This document shows positions 1-10,123 of a stretch of 64,000 bases of DNA, in pieces; position 1 is the first letter of the stretch; every line of letters begins with the position of its first letter. Location of the stretch: contig MOWL01000051.1 of assembly GCA_002110485.1 (NCBI GenBank), positions 62,001 to 126,000 on the forward strand. The letters are read 5' to 3'. Below the pieces are notes generated by a model. It worked only from the letters and a program-made list of their open reading frames with translations, made no database searches and was not told the origin of the DNA. The position numbers and the translations under genes were made by a program. Origin of the DNA: Emergomyces orientalis (lineage: Eukaryota > Ascomycota > Eurotiomycetes > Onygenales > Ajellomycetaceae).

Positions 1-1432
1 TGTGTTGATGTCTTCAGTGTTACTGGACCACTTGCTGCTTGAATGAAGCTTGTCATAGCTCCTCGTTGTTGTGCTCCTGCTCTTGATACATCTGTTGGTC
101 TTCCTGCTCTTCGCGGGGGTTCTATGAAGTCCTCATTCAGAGGCCTGTTCCGTTTGCGTGGAAAGCTAAATCCATCTGCGTCTGGTGCTCTTATATTGAA
201 GCGCTTGGGGCGTTCAATCAGTGCCTCTTTAGCACTTTTGGCTTTCAGTCTTCTCTCTGGGCAGTTTGAGTGCCATGCTGCATGACTATCACCACAGTTA
301 CTGCACTTGGGTCTGCTGCCTTCTGCTGCTCCTTTGCAGGCCTTGTCACCATGACCTTTTTGTGCACAGTGACCACAGGTTTCCTCTCTTCTGCAGAAGC
401 GAGCTATATGTCCATACTGTTGACACTTGTAGCATCGTGTGACCCTGGCCTCTCTGTGAAATATTTCAACTGTGCAATATTCATTGCCTAGAACGAGTCC
501 ATTGTCCACCAGTGCATTGGCCTGGTGAGGTGCAGCAACATTGATGATTATACTGCCATGTGATTTCTGTTGTCTAACCATCATTTTGTCCACCTTGTGT
601 ATCAGCGCCTTGCAGTGTAGTGCTGTATTCTGCTTGTAGATGCTCTCAATGGCGTACTCAGAGCTGCTCCAGTCAATGGCTTCCATAGGAGCACCTTTGA
701 CTAGTACTGCATACATCTCCCACTTCATGCGCGCTTTGTCTCCCCATTCACGCGTCCAGCTATCATCTGCTGCGAGCTCTGCCTTGGTGTCCTGTGTGTC
801 CGTCATCAAAATCACATCTCCGCTTGGCATGTGCCTTGCTGCCACCACTTTGCCCTTGGTTATCTCTTTGATGGCCTCATTCGCTCGTTTAACAATCATT
901 TCTGGTGTGCGTTCTGCCTCTGGCATAGCATTGCAGCTTCGTCGAGTAATGACTACCTCTCGCAGTGTTCTGGTTGGTATGGTTTTAACTGTTGTCTCCC
1001 CTCTGGCTGCTATTGCTGCCCATGAGAGTGCTCCGTTGAGCTTGTCTCGCGATTCCTGCTGTTTTGGTGTGCCAATTGCGCGTTCCATTTCCTCCAGGAG
1101 CTGGTCACACAGTTCCACCTTCACTCCTCGCACTGCTTCCAATGCCTTCTGTAAATACTCTTTATCTTTGTTATTCACTTTCTCATTCTTCTCTCCCTCT
1201 TCAAGGATCGCAGCTAGTGTTTGAATTGCTGTTGCTAAGCTGTTTGTCTTTGTTTTCTGTGTCGCAGAGTTTTTTGTCTCCGGCACACGTCGAGCCTCGC
1301 GCATGCCATCTTCCACCATAACCACCTCCCCCACATCCAATGCCATCGTAATGATGTGTAAAGAATGCCTGATGCTCTCTTTCTATTCTTAATAGTGTTT
1401 TTCCTGCGTGTTTGATTGTTTTTCAAGTTTTA
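1..1432 (-). mobile_element. LINE-A1, 5' part of a Tad-like non-LTR retrotransposon (runs off left edge)
   Basis: On the minus strand this stretch holds the start of a non-LTR element: a short 5' leader (about 1347-1432), then an uninterrupted ORF1. It is closely related to LINE-A2 (4690-10123) over the ORF1 zinc-knuckle region and the N-terminal half. The plus-strand ORFs seen here are shadows of ORF1. The 5' boundary is approximate, where the sequence changes to the AT-rich leader of LINE-B1. ORF2 lies outside the window. Confidence 0.8.
3..1346 (-). CDS. LINE-A1 ORF1, gag-like CCHC zinc-knuckle nucleic-acid-binding protein (3'-partial)
   Basis: The minus-strand frame starting at the ATG complementary to 1344-1346 is open for 448 codons up to the window edge; I found no stop triplet in this frame. 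The product begins MALDVGEVVMVEDGMREARR. Near residues 305-360 it carries tandem zinc knuckles (CYKCQQYGHIARFC, then CGHCAQKGHGDKAC and a third C..C set) typical of LINE ORF1 proteins, which bind element RNA and form the retrotransposition RNP. It aligns with LINE-A2 ORF1 throughout. Where A2 has a TGA at 5375, A1 has TGG (Trp), so A1 gives the undamaged reading at that site. Whether the element is complete cannot be judged from this window. Confidence 0.8.
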   Translation of the reverse strand, partial: MALDVGEVVMVEDGMREARRVPETKNSATQKTKTNSLATAIQTLAAILEEGEKNEKVNNKDKEYLQKALEAVRGVKVELCDQLLEEMERAIGTPKQQESRDKLNGALSWAAIAARGETTVKTIPTRTLREVVITRRSCNAMPEAERTPEMIVKRANEAIKEITKGKVVAARHMPSGDVILMTDTQDTKAELAADDSWTREWGDKARMKWEMYAVLVKGAPMEAIDWSSSEYAIESIYKQNTALHCKALIHKVDKMMVRQQKSHGSIIINVAAPHQANALVDNGLVLGNEYCTVEIFHREARVTRCYKCQQYGHIARFCRREETCGHCAQKGHGDKACKGAAEGSRPKCSNCGDSHAAWHSNCPERRLKAKSAKEALIERPKRFNIRAPDADGFSFPRKRNRPLNEDFIEPPRRAGRPTDVSRAGAQQRGAMTSFIQAASGPVTLKTST

Positions 1433-1610
1433 TTATTTCTTGATTTCAATGTTTTTTGACCTTTTTTCTTAATTTATCTTTAAAAATCAATATTAGTTTA
1501 TTAGATTCTCTTGAAAAATCTAATCTAGATACTATTTCTAGTAGAAAAAATAGCAAAAATCTGAGAATACTATTTAATTTGACTAATTATTTAATATACT
1601 CAAAGAAATC

Positions 1611-2073
1611 ATGAATAACTCACCTCAATCTGTGAACATGATGACTCCATGCAAAAATAGAAATAATTTCAATGGAGCATTCATGTGATATTTGTGGGAA
1701 AAAAGGAGTGGAATGTGCACACACTAAAATAAAATGTGCAAACTGTAGAGAAAAACATGTTTCTAGCTCAATTGAATGTGTCTTTGCTCCAAAAAAGAAG
1801 AATGAGAAAGAGTTTAATATTTTAAATTCTAGTATAAATTCTACTTTTAATTCTACAGAAAAAACTGAGTCAATTTCTATTAATAAAACTAAAAGAAAAA
1901 ACTCTCAAGTTTCTAAAAGCTCTCAGTCAAATTCTTCTGTTAAAAACAGAGTGAATACTGATTCAAAAACACCTACAAGAATTAGAGAGCAGAAAAACTC
2001 AGTAGAAAATTTAATTCAAATGAAAGCTGTTGAAATTGATAATAATCAATTCTCAATACTTACTAAGAATTAA
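1611..2073 (+). pseudogene. LINE-B1 ORF1 remnant (internally deleted)
   Basis: The ATG at 1611 opens MNNSPQSVNMMTPCKN, the same start as ORF1 in B5 (60509) and similar to B6 (63095). After the NRNNF residues the frame runs into TGA at 1686, because the middle of ORF1 is deleted. A second frame from 1672 to 2073 preserves the Cys/His-rich C-terminal part (CDICGKKGVECAHTKIKCANC) followed by a Ser/Asn/Lys-rich tail. The intact family ORF1, judged from B2, has a CCHC knuckle (CLNCQKHEHFANTC) upstream of this segment. Confidence 0.65.
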
Positions 2074-2108
2074 ACTATTTTAAAAATAGCTCTAGCACAT
2101 CTCTTTTA

Positions 2109-4346
2109 ATGAAGGGCACAAAAAATCACAAAAAAAACAAGAAAAATAAAAAAAAACAAAAAGAACAAAATATCAGCATTAAATTCATGCAAAATAATAT
2201 TGATAAAAATGAAAATTGTATGTATTCCTGTCTTCAAATTGCATTTGAACAGGAAATAGACTTTGTTCTATTTCAAGAATCAAAAATTGATGCAGCACAG
2301 AAATATATAATTTCACATTCTAGCTATTACTGTCTTCTACCTGAAAACAAAAACATTAGAGTCAGAGTTGCAATTTATGCAAGAAAGAAATCAAGATTTC
2401 AAATTAATTTGAGAAATGATTTAATCTCTGACTCTGATATTTTAATAGAAGATATTATAGATACATATAATGAATTTGAAACAATTCAAATTATAAATAT
2501 ATATAATGAAAAATCTCTTGAAGAAAACAACAATAACTGGACAATTAATAGAGGTTTTATGAATCAAACTCCTGCAAAAAACTCTATAATTGCAGGTGAT
2601 TTCAATGCTCATCATATTTTATGGAATTCTGAATGCAGACAATCAATAAGAGCAGAGGAACTTGTTGAATACTTTCTAGTTAATAAACTTCATATAATTA
2701 ATGAAACTGATAGACAAACTTTCTTTAGAAATAATATACAGAATCATTCAATAATTGATTTAGCATTAATATCAAACAATTTAATGAAAAACAAACTATT
2801 TGAATGGTATATTAATGAAAAAGAAACATCAGGTTCATATCATGAGCTTATTCAATTTAATATTATATTAGATAGAGAGAATATGATTGAAAATCCTCTA
2901 CTATCTAATCAATATAACTTTGAAAAAGCAGATTGGAATGAAGTTGAGAAAAAAATTGAGATATTAAAAGAGAAAAAGAAAAATGAACTGATTTGAAATA
3001 AAGATCAGGAAATTACAGATCAAATACTTGAAGAAAAAACAGAAATAATTACAAATATAATTCTAGAAAGTATTAATGATAATATTTCAAAAAAAGTTCT
3101 ATCAGAGTACTCTAAACCATGGTGGAATAAAGAAATATCAGAGAAAAGAAAAAATTTAGCAATTTATAGAGAAAAATGGAAAAAAGATATCATTACTCAT
3201 GAAGAATACAAAGAAATGAGAAATGAATACTTCACTACTATAAAAACAGCTAAAACTTCATGCTGGAATACTTTTCTTGAAAATGCAAAAGAAAAAGAGA
3301 TTTTTAAAGCATTTAATTATACAAAATCAAGAAAAGTAGCTAAATTACCTATTTTAGAATATAACTATCAGAATAGAGAGATTAAAGCTCATTCCTTTGA
3401 AGAAAAATGCCAGGCATTGTTAAGAATGTTATTTCAAAAACCACCAGTATCTCAAAATGAAAACTCTATGTCAATAGATGATTATACTGAAAATGTAGAG
3501 AAAAGATGAATATGGCCAGATCTATCAGAAGATGAATTACAAATAGCAATTTTTGAAAGCTTAAAGAAAACTGCTGCAGGCCCTGACTCAATAAATCATT
3601 TAATAATACAAAAATTATATCCTAAGTTAAAAGAAGAAATATTTGAATTACTTTTCAATTTATTGAAAAAAGGATATCATCCCAAGATATGAAGAAAAGC
3701 CACTGGAATAGTACTTGCAAAACCAAATAGAAAAAGCACTATTCCAAAATCCTATAGAATTATATCATTGTTAAATTGCTTGGGAAAAGTCTTAGAAAAA
3801 ATAATAGCTACTAGATTATCATATCTAGCTGATGAAGCAGCAAAGAAAGGAACAGAACTAAATATTGCAAGTTCAAAAATAGTTTCATGGTCTTTTATTA
3901 AAAGAAAGATAAAAGAGAATTGCTTAGAAAAATAGCATAAAATATGGGAAAAACAAAGAAAAAGTCCTCACTATCTTAGATTTGAAACTAAACCTAAATG
4001 GAAATCATGCTTTATTAAGTGTAAGAAGAAGCTTTTCTCCTCAATCATTCAATTGAAATTAGGTCATGACTATTTCAAATCTTATTTGAAAAGAATATCT
4101 GATATTGAAAGTGAAAATTATGAATATTGTGACTCTCTTGAAGACCCAGAACATATCTTAATGAATTGCTTATTAAATCAAGAACTTAGAGCTGAACTGA
4201 GATATAAATATAAGCTGAGAGAAATGAATATGAAACTACTATTTTCAACTGAAATAGATAGTCAATATTTAATTGATTTTCTCAATGAAACTCAAATAGC
4301 TACTAGAAATCAATTCTATTTCAAAGATGAAAATATAAATAAATGA
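2109..4346 (+). pseudogene. LINE-B1 ORF2 remnant: AP-endonuclease, partial RT, C-terminal tail
   Basis: The ATG at 2109 starts a Lys-rich leader followed by an apurinic/apyrimidinic-type endonuclease domain: QNNIDKNENCMY, then GDFNAHHILWNS and a Tyr/His-containing C-terminal part up to about 2950. Continuing in the same frame are RT fragments (AAGPDSINHLIIQKLYP; SYRIISLLNCLGKVLEK). The RT catalytic motifs and nearly all of RNase H are missing; the joint is near 3828 at sequence shared by both sides (about ctagctgatga). The tail (CEYC-like zinc motif, residues before 4346) is kept. Stops interrupt the frame at 2994 (TGA), 3507 (TGA), 3690 (TGA) and 3933 (TAG). The stop at 3690 and the TAG replace Trp seen in related copies or expected by family. 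Confidence 0.7.
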
Positions 4347-4560
4347 GAATCTGAAATATTCTTTATAAAAACTGCTAGATATTATATAATATCTCACTAT
4401 TTCTTTTGTGTTAGAGTCTGTCTTTTATTTCCTTTGTATTCATGTCATGAGTTATTTTGTCTATCATTAATTTTTTTTTTTTTTTCTTTGTAATCACTTG
4501 AAAATTATATGAAAAAAGAGAATATAAATAATCTTTAAAGATATTTATAAATAAATAAAA

Positions 4561-4689
4561 AAGAAGAAAGAATAATAGTGTGACAGAGTAGTAAGAAATT
4601 CCTGCATCTATAAAAAGGTCCAGAAGAATACTGATATTATAAATTCATTTTTTAAATAAATTATGAACACACACACACACTAAAAACCT
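4561..4689 (+). repeat. Gypsy-3 leader fragment plus (AC)n tract
   Basis: Positions 4561-4663 match 63659-63761 (sharing gaaagaataatagtgtgaca and the following stretch), the LTR end and leader of Gypsy-3. A short (AC)n microsatellite follows at about 4667-4681. No gene is visible between the LINE-B1 3' UTR and LINE-A2. Confidence 0.6.
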
Positions 4690-4789
4690 CATCAAAAATT
4701 ATTTTATTCTTTTACATCTAAATCGCGATCGCTTTCGTACTGCAGAGGGTCTTGAAGGGCATCAGCTCGCTCACACACTCTCAAACACC

Positions 4790-6142
4790 ATGGTTGAGGC
4801 TGTGAGCGTGAATGGTGGTGCAGGGAATGTGGGTGCGCGCGCGGCGCGACGCGTACCTGGAGCCGCGCAGGCAGGAGATGCAGCAACAAATGGTATGACA
4901 GCAACACTGCGCATGATCACTGAGGCTCTTAGAGAGGGGGAGAAAGACAAGGAGGTTAATAAGAAAGGATTACTGTATATTCAGAGAGCTCTGAAGGCAG
5001 TGAATGAGCTCAAGGAGGACCTGCTTGACAACATGTTAAAGAAGCTAGAGAACGCTACAAGCGCATCACAGCAAAATGAAAGATGCAACATGCTGGACAG
5101 TGAGATCTCATGGGCGCGCATAGCGGCCAATGGAGGGCCGCCAGCAAAGATAGTAACCGGGCGTGCATTGAGAGAGGTGGTGATATCTCGCCGCAACTGT
5201 GATGCACTGCCAGTGGAGGAACGCACCCCAGAGGCCATTGTGAGAAAGGTAAATGGGACCATCAAAGATGTGACCACTGGCACCATAGTTGCAGCAAGAT
5301 ACATGCCTAGTGGTGATCTGATCCTGGTTGCAGACAACCCCAGCACGAAGGCCGAGCTGACAAAAAGTAATGAATGAGTGAAGAAATGGGGCGACAAGGC
5401 ACACATGAAAAAGGAGATGTATGCAGTATTGGTCAAGAGTGCATCTATCAGTGTCATTAGCTGGGTTAGTCTAGATAAAGCAGTGAAGGATGTCTACAAG
5501 CAGAACTCATCTCTCAGATGCAGAGTACTCATCCACAGGGTCACAAAGTGGCTAGCTAAACAGCAGCGGCCTCATGGAAGCATTATCCTACATGTAGCCA
5601 CACCGCAGCAGGCAAACACGCTTGTGGAGAATGGCATCATTCTGGGGAATGAATTCTGCATGGTTGAAATCTTCCACAGGGAGGCTCAGGTCACCCAATG
5701 CTACAGCTGCCAGCAATATGGACACATAGCCAGATTCTGCCGCAAGGGTGATATCTGTGGGCACTGTGCAGCAGAGGGACACACGGACAAGACCTGCCCC
5801 GCAGCACTGGAAGGAAAGAAGGCAGTCTGCTGTAACTGTGAAGGAGATCACCCAGCATGGTCTGCAAGATGCTCTGAACAACAGACTGCGGTTTCACTGG
5901 CCAAGGAGGCTCTCAAGAACCGGCCAAGGCGCTTTGTGGTGCAAACACCAGATGAGAAGGGTTGAATCACCCCCAGAAAGCATAGCAGAACCACAGGAGA
6001 GGACCCTCTGATTGTTCAGCGCAAGGTTGGCAGACCCACGAATGTGGCAAGAGCTGGCGCGCAGCAACGGGGCTCGCTCAGTGGCTATGCACGCCCAGCG
6101 CGACCAGACTCCACGCAGGACCAAGACATGGGTGAACCATGA
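4790..6142 (+). pseudogene. LINE-A2 ORF1, CCHC zinc-knuckle protein with two in-frame TGA codons
   Basis: The ATG at 4790 (MVEAVSVNGGAGNVGARAAR) opens a frame read in one phase to the TGA at 6140, interrupted by TGA at 5375 and 5963. The zinc knuckles are clear: CYSCQQYGHIARFC at about 5700, CGHCAAEGHTDKTC, then a third C..C/H set. The TGA at 5375 aligns with TGG (Trp) in A1; that at 5963 aligns with Phe, an aromatic residue. The terminal stop overlaps the ORF2 start in an ATGA (6139-6142), suggesting stop-restart coupling as in other two-ORF LINEs. It would be a full ORF1 of about 450 residues if both TGA codons were read. I call it a pseudogene because of these stops, with the caveat in the findings. 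Confidence 0.75.
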
Positions 6143-9100
6143 GTGAGCAAGTCCATATACTACAATACAATGTGCATAACTCAAACAAGGTGATGAACGC
6201 ATTACTGGCCAAGCCCGAAATGGCATTAAACTACGACATCATCGCACTGCAGGAACCATGGATGCAGAGGGAATCTGGAAGGGGTACAACATGCCTGGCC
6301 GACTGTGGATTCTGGCAGGCAGGCATGCAGATCAAGGAGGCCAGGGTGGGCTTCCTCATCAACAAAAGACTGAAGGCAACAGCATGGGATGTCAGGGTCA
6401 TTACAGAATCCATGGCATTGCTCACTGTGAACACGGTAAGAGGACCACTACTAATGCTCAATGTCTATGCTGCTCCACCAGGCAGCTACACAACTGTGCC
6501 AGAGAGTTCCCCCATCCTTGAGCTACAAGCGGTGGTGGAGGAGGCCGAGGCCTCGCTACCAGCGCGAACTCAGGGACGATGTGCGCAACAGGCGCAAGAC
6601 CCAGACACAAGTGCGCTACGAGCGCGAGATCAGAGTGCAGACACGCAACAAGTGCAAAGTCAGGGTGCGGAAGCGCGGCAGGCGGAGGTAGTGGTGCTGG
6701 GAGACTTCAATGTGCATCACTCAAAGTGGGGAGGTGAGCGAGTGAGACAGGACTTTGACCTGGCATGAAAGCTCATAGCACAGGTGGATGCTCTCGGACT
6801 GCAGCTGGCAACACCACGGGGAGAGATTACATGGCAGGACCGCAGAAGCATCAGCACCATCTTGAACCTAATCTTTCTCTCAGAGAACCTGAGTGCAGGG
6901 GTACTGGAATGCCGGGTCGCACACGAGGCGGATATGGCATCAGATCATCTACCAGTGGTCACTAAGTTGGCCATCGACATACCTGTGGTACTAAGGGAAA
7001 AACGCAACTGGCGGCAAGTGAATATACAGCAGGTGCAAAAGAACTGCCAAGAGCTACAATGTTGCAACAGCTTTGGCTCAACAGCAGAGATTGATTGCTA
7101 TGCAAACTATCTAAGTGAATTCATCAATGAGCTAGCAGAGAAACACACTAAACGCGCGCGCATCTGCAAGCAGAGTCGCTCGTGGTGGTCCAACAGAGTG
7201 GCGCAGGCAGTGAGTGAGTACAAGAGAACCATGAGGGATGCAGGCAGCACTGAGGAGGAAAGAAGACATGCCCGCAACAGGCGAAACAAGGAAATAAAGC
7301 TGGCCAAGACTGCCAGCTTCCGCGATCTAATGAACAGTGCTGACACGGATCCTAAACTGCTCTGGAAGCTGGCAAAGTGGGGTCGCACACACACCAACGA
7401 GACCAAGCAACCGGCAAGACTGCCACCGCTTAGAGGAATGCCAGAGGCCTTGGGTGAAACCGAGGCGCGAGCCACTGCATTCCAGGACAAGGCTGAACTA
7501 CTACGGGCGCGGTTCTTCCCAGAGTCTTTGGCAGCAAGGGAAGATGACATGAACGTGGGAACGCAGCCGCGGAGTGTGACTGACATGATAGTGCTCACAG
7601 AGGAGGCCATGGCAGCGCTGATTGCTAGGCTTCCGAACGACAAGGCCCCGGGTGCCAACAGCATCCCCAACCGCTTCCTCAAAATGCTAGGCCCAAGGTT
7701 CATCACAGCAATAACTGAGCTTACACAGGCCTGCTGGCATTGGGAGTACTACCCACAGATATTCAAAACAGCGCGCACGGTGGTGCTCAAGAAGCCAGGA
7801 AAGAAGGACTACAGTGAAGTGGGAGCCTGGAGGCCGATTGCACTACTTGACACCCTAGGTAAAATTGTAGAGGCTGCAACAGCCAAGGAAATAAGGTCTC
7901 TGGCAGAGAAACATGGGATGCTATCAGCTCAGCAAATGGGGGCGCGAGGAGGCCGCTCCACAGAAACAGCAATTGCTCTGTTACTGGCGCAGATTCACAC
8001 AGTGTGGGAGGAGCAGGGAGCAGTGGCCTCAGTGCTGTCACTGGACATCTCAGGGGCCTATGACAGAGTGCTCAGAAATCGCCTAGTGCACATTCTAAGA
8101 AAAAGAGGACTGCCCAGACAGCTGACTGGATGAGTCAACTCATTCATGCAGGGGCGCAAGGCGACACTAGTATTTGATGAGCAGGAAACTGAAGCCTTTG
8201 AGGTGAATGCAGGCATCCCACAGGGATCACCCTTGTCACCCATTCTGTTCTTATTCTACAATGAGGAGTTGCTCAGAATATGTGCACCACAAAGTGAGCC
8301 TGTCAGCTGCATAGAATTTGTAGACGATGTGAACATTCTAGCATATGGCGACTCAACCGAAGCGAATTGTGCGCATCTGGCGCAGATCCATGCCAGCTGT
8401 GAGCTTTGGGCGAGCAGACATGGGGCAATCTTTGCACCACAGAAGTATGAGCTCATGCACTTTACCAGAACAAGAACTAGATTCAATCTAGAACACTCAC
8501 TGCAATTGCCACAGCAAGTGATCAAGCCACAGAGGGAGATGCGGGTGCTAGGCATCTGGCTTGACCCTAAGCTGAGGTGGCGTAGCCATGTCAGTAAGGT
8601 GGTAGGCAGAGCGAAATCGCAGATAGGTGCCCTAACTCGGACAACACAGTCAACCTGGGGCCTGCCACTGCAGCATGCCCGGAGGGTCTACAATGCAGTG
8701 ATAAGGCCCGCAATAGGATACGGAGCGCTGGCATGGCATCAACCACAGGCGACACAACATGAACCGCGACATCAACGCCAGCTGCTAGCCAGCCTGGAGA
8801 AGATTCAAAATAAATGCCTACAGGTCATTGCAGGGGCCTACAGAGCTACTCCAATCACCTCACTGGAGGCGGAGACAGCCACACTGCCTCTGGAGATACA
8901 TCTAGACAGTGTGGTGGCCAGAGCAACTGAGCAGCTTAAGGAGTCAGGAATCATGGAGCAGATAAAACAGGCATGTGTGCAGGTCAGAGCCAGACTTCGC
9001 AGAAGGAATAACAGAGGAATGCAGTCAGTGGAGGCAGTACTGCACCCAGTGAGCATGCAGCAGGGGTGGAGTGTAAATTGGGTGAGACAGGCAAAGCAAC

Positions 9101-9597
9101 TGAAAAAGCAGGAAAGACAAGAAAACAGTGTGCGTAACTGGGCCTTCAAGAGATGGGTGAGGGAGGAGGCAATGATAAAATGGCAGAACAGATGGAGAGC
9201 GCGCACAACACCATGGGGAGAACTGTTTGGCAGGCCCCCGGATGTAGAGCTACTAAGATGGCATGAGGGCCTGAGCAAGGCCCGAAGCTCATTGATAGTC
9301 CAGCTGCGTACCGGCAAGACAGGCCTTGCAGCGTTCCTTCACAGAAGAAGAGTTCCGGACTTCCCCACACCGAAATGTCCATGTGGATATGAGCATGAAA
9401 CGGTGCTGCATGTGATGATACACTGTACACGATTTAGTGGGGAACGCGCGGAGCTGGAGCAGGAGGGCAGAGTGGATAAGAAGTGGTTGCTGGACACCAA
9501 GGAAGGACTGCACAGGCTCACCAAGTGGTGGCTCAAGCAGGACATCCTCAGACAGTTCTCCCTAGCCAAGGTGTTAAGTGAGAGAAGGGCGGAATGA
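6139..9597 (+). pseudogene. LINE-A2 ORF2, endonuclease-reverse transcriptase (two in-frame TGA codons)
   Basis: Translation from ATG 6139 gives an N-terminal AP-like endonuclease (HILQYNVHN; IIALQEPW; VVVLGDFNVHHSKWGG; MASDHLPVV), then a reverse transcriptase (ARTVVLKKPGKKDY; SLDISGAYDRV motif A; AGIPQGSPLSPILF motif B; FVDDVNILAYG motif C), a thumb region, and a C-terminal zinc motif CPCGYEHETVLHVMIHC. No RNase H domain is visible, although many Tad-clade elements have one. TGA interrupts at 6766 and 8131, both where A3 also has TGA; the 8131 site (TG-stop-VNSF) is likely a Trp. A roughly 150-bp low-complexity insertion (about 6540-6690, rich in gcgc and caaca-type units) separates two endonuclease motifs and is absent from A3. 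Confidence 0.8.
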
Positions 9598-10123
9598 GAT
9601 GCACAGCACAACTAAGGAACGCGGCTGGCGCATATCAGGGGGTGAAGGGCGCGAAGAGCGAGGCCCTACCAGGAGATAGTGAGCTTGAAGCGCGGATCTG
9701 GGTGGACTGGCGCGCTGCAAGCACGAAGTTGGGCGACCGGGCGCGCCACAAGCGCGGAGTTGAGTGGCCTGCGCGCTACAAGCACTCCAGGACATTGAAG
9801 TCTGCGCGATGAGCGGCGGACACACAGCATGAGGTGCCACATTCATTAGAAGTCTTTCTTATGTTCAGACAGGAGTGATGGTGATATAGGGGGTTTTCTT
9901 GTCTTCTCACGGTGCTATGCACCATCTTCTCTAAGAGCAGCGGGAGCTGCTCCGCGGTACTTGAAGCGATTACAAATGTTGAATAGATTTGCTGTTCAGG
10001 GGGTTTTTAGGCCAGAGCTATACTAGATAGCTCAAGGTTTTCCTCACTTTGTATACTAGCTGCCTCCCCACATATCCTCGGGATCAAGTGGTGTAGAAAT
10101 AATAATAATAATAATAATATAAT
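9598..10123 (+). repeat. LINE-A2 3' UTR with imperfect GCGC-rich units and (AAT)n tail
   Basis: No gene is seen. Between about 9685 and 9785 there are three imperfect units of about 35-40 bp, each holding gcgcgct/gcgcgcc followed by acaagc or gcaagc. Distal to these lie the hairpin at 9935-9952 and a second short stem-loop (gagctat..atagctc, about 10015-10033). The terminal (AAT)n tract acts as the tail, and the sequence just before it (ccacatatcctcg, then aagtggtgta) is shared with the 3' end of A3. Confidence 0.6.
9935..9952 (+). other. Conserved 3' UTR hairpin of LINE-A
   Basis: GAGCAGC, loop GGGA, GCTGCTC: a perfect 7-bp stem. The same stem with a different loop occurs in the A3 3' UTR (54619-54636). 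This suggests a structure recognised by the element's RT during target-primed reverse transcription; the function is inference. Confidence 0.55.

Larger units (their letters stand above)
1440..4560 (+). mobile_element. LINE-B1, AT-rich non-LTR retrotransposon with internal deletions
   Basis: This plus-strand element keeps both a 5' leader (matching the leaders of B5 and B6) and the 3' coding end and 3' UTR (matching B5), but two internal pieces are missing. In ORF1, sequence jumps from about codon 20 straight to the zinc-finger part near 1672. In ORF2, it jumps from the early RT domain to the end of RNase H near 3828. The 3' end is replaced at about 4561 by Gypsy-3 leader sequence. It is therefore a non-autonomous derivative. 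Confidence 0.75.
4690..10123 (+). mobile_element. LINE-A2, near-complete Tad-like non-LTR retrotransposon
   Basis: The element has a short leader (about 4690-4789), ORF1 (4790-6142), ORF2 (6139-9597), a roughly 500-bp 3' UTR with a conserved hairpin, and an (AAT)n tail at about 10098-10122. No frameshift is seen over 4.8 kb of coding sequence; the only defects are four in-frame TGA codons (5375, 5963, 6766, 8131). The coding sequence is GC-richer than the surrounding LINE-B copies. It lies between B1 (left) and B2 (right). I could not define a clean target-site duplication. Confidence 0.85.

Noticed and set aside
43..1321. Plus-strand ORFs of 64-194 codons at the left edge
   Set aside because: They are shadows of LINE-A1 ORF1, which is open on the minus strand over the whole stretch and carries zinc knuckles.
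2109..4346. LINE-B1 as an active element
   Set aside because: The RT catalytic core and RNase H are deleted and stops are present.
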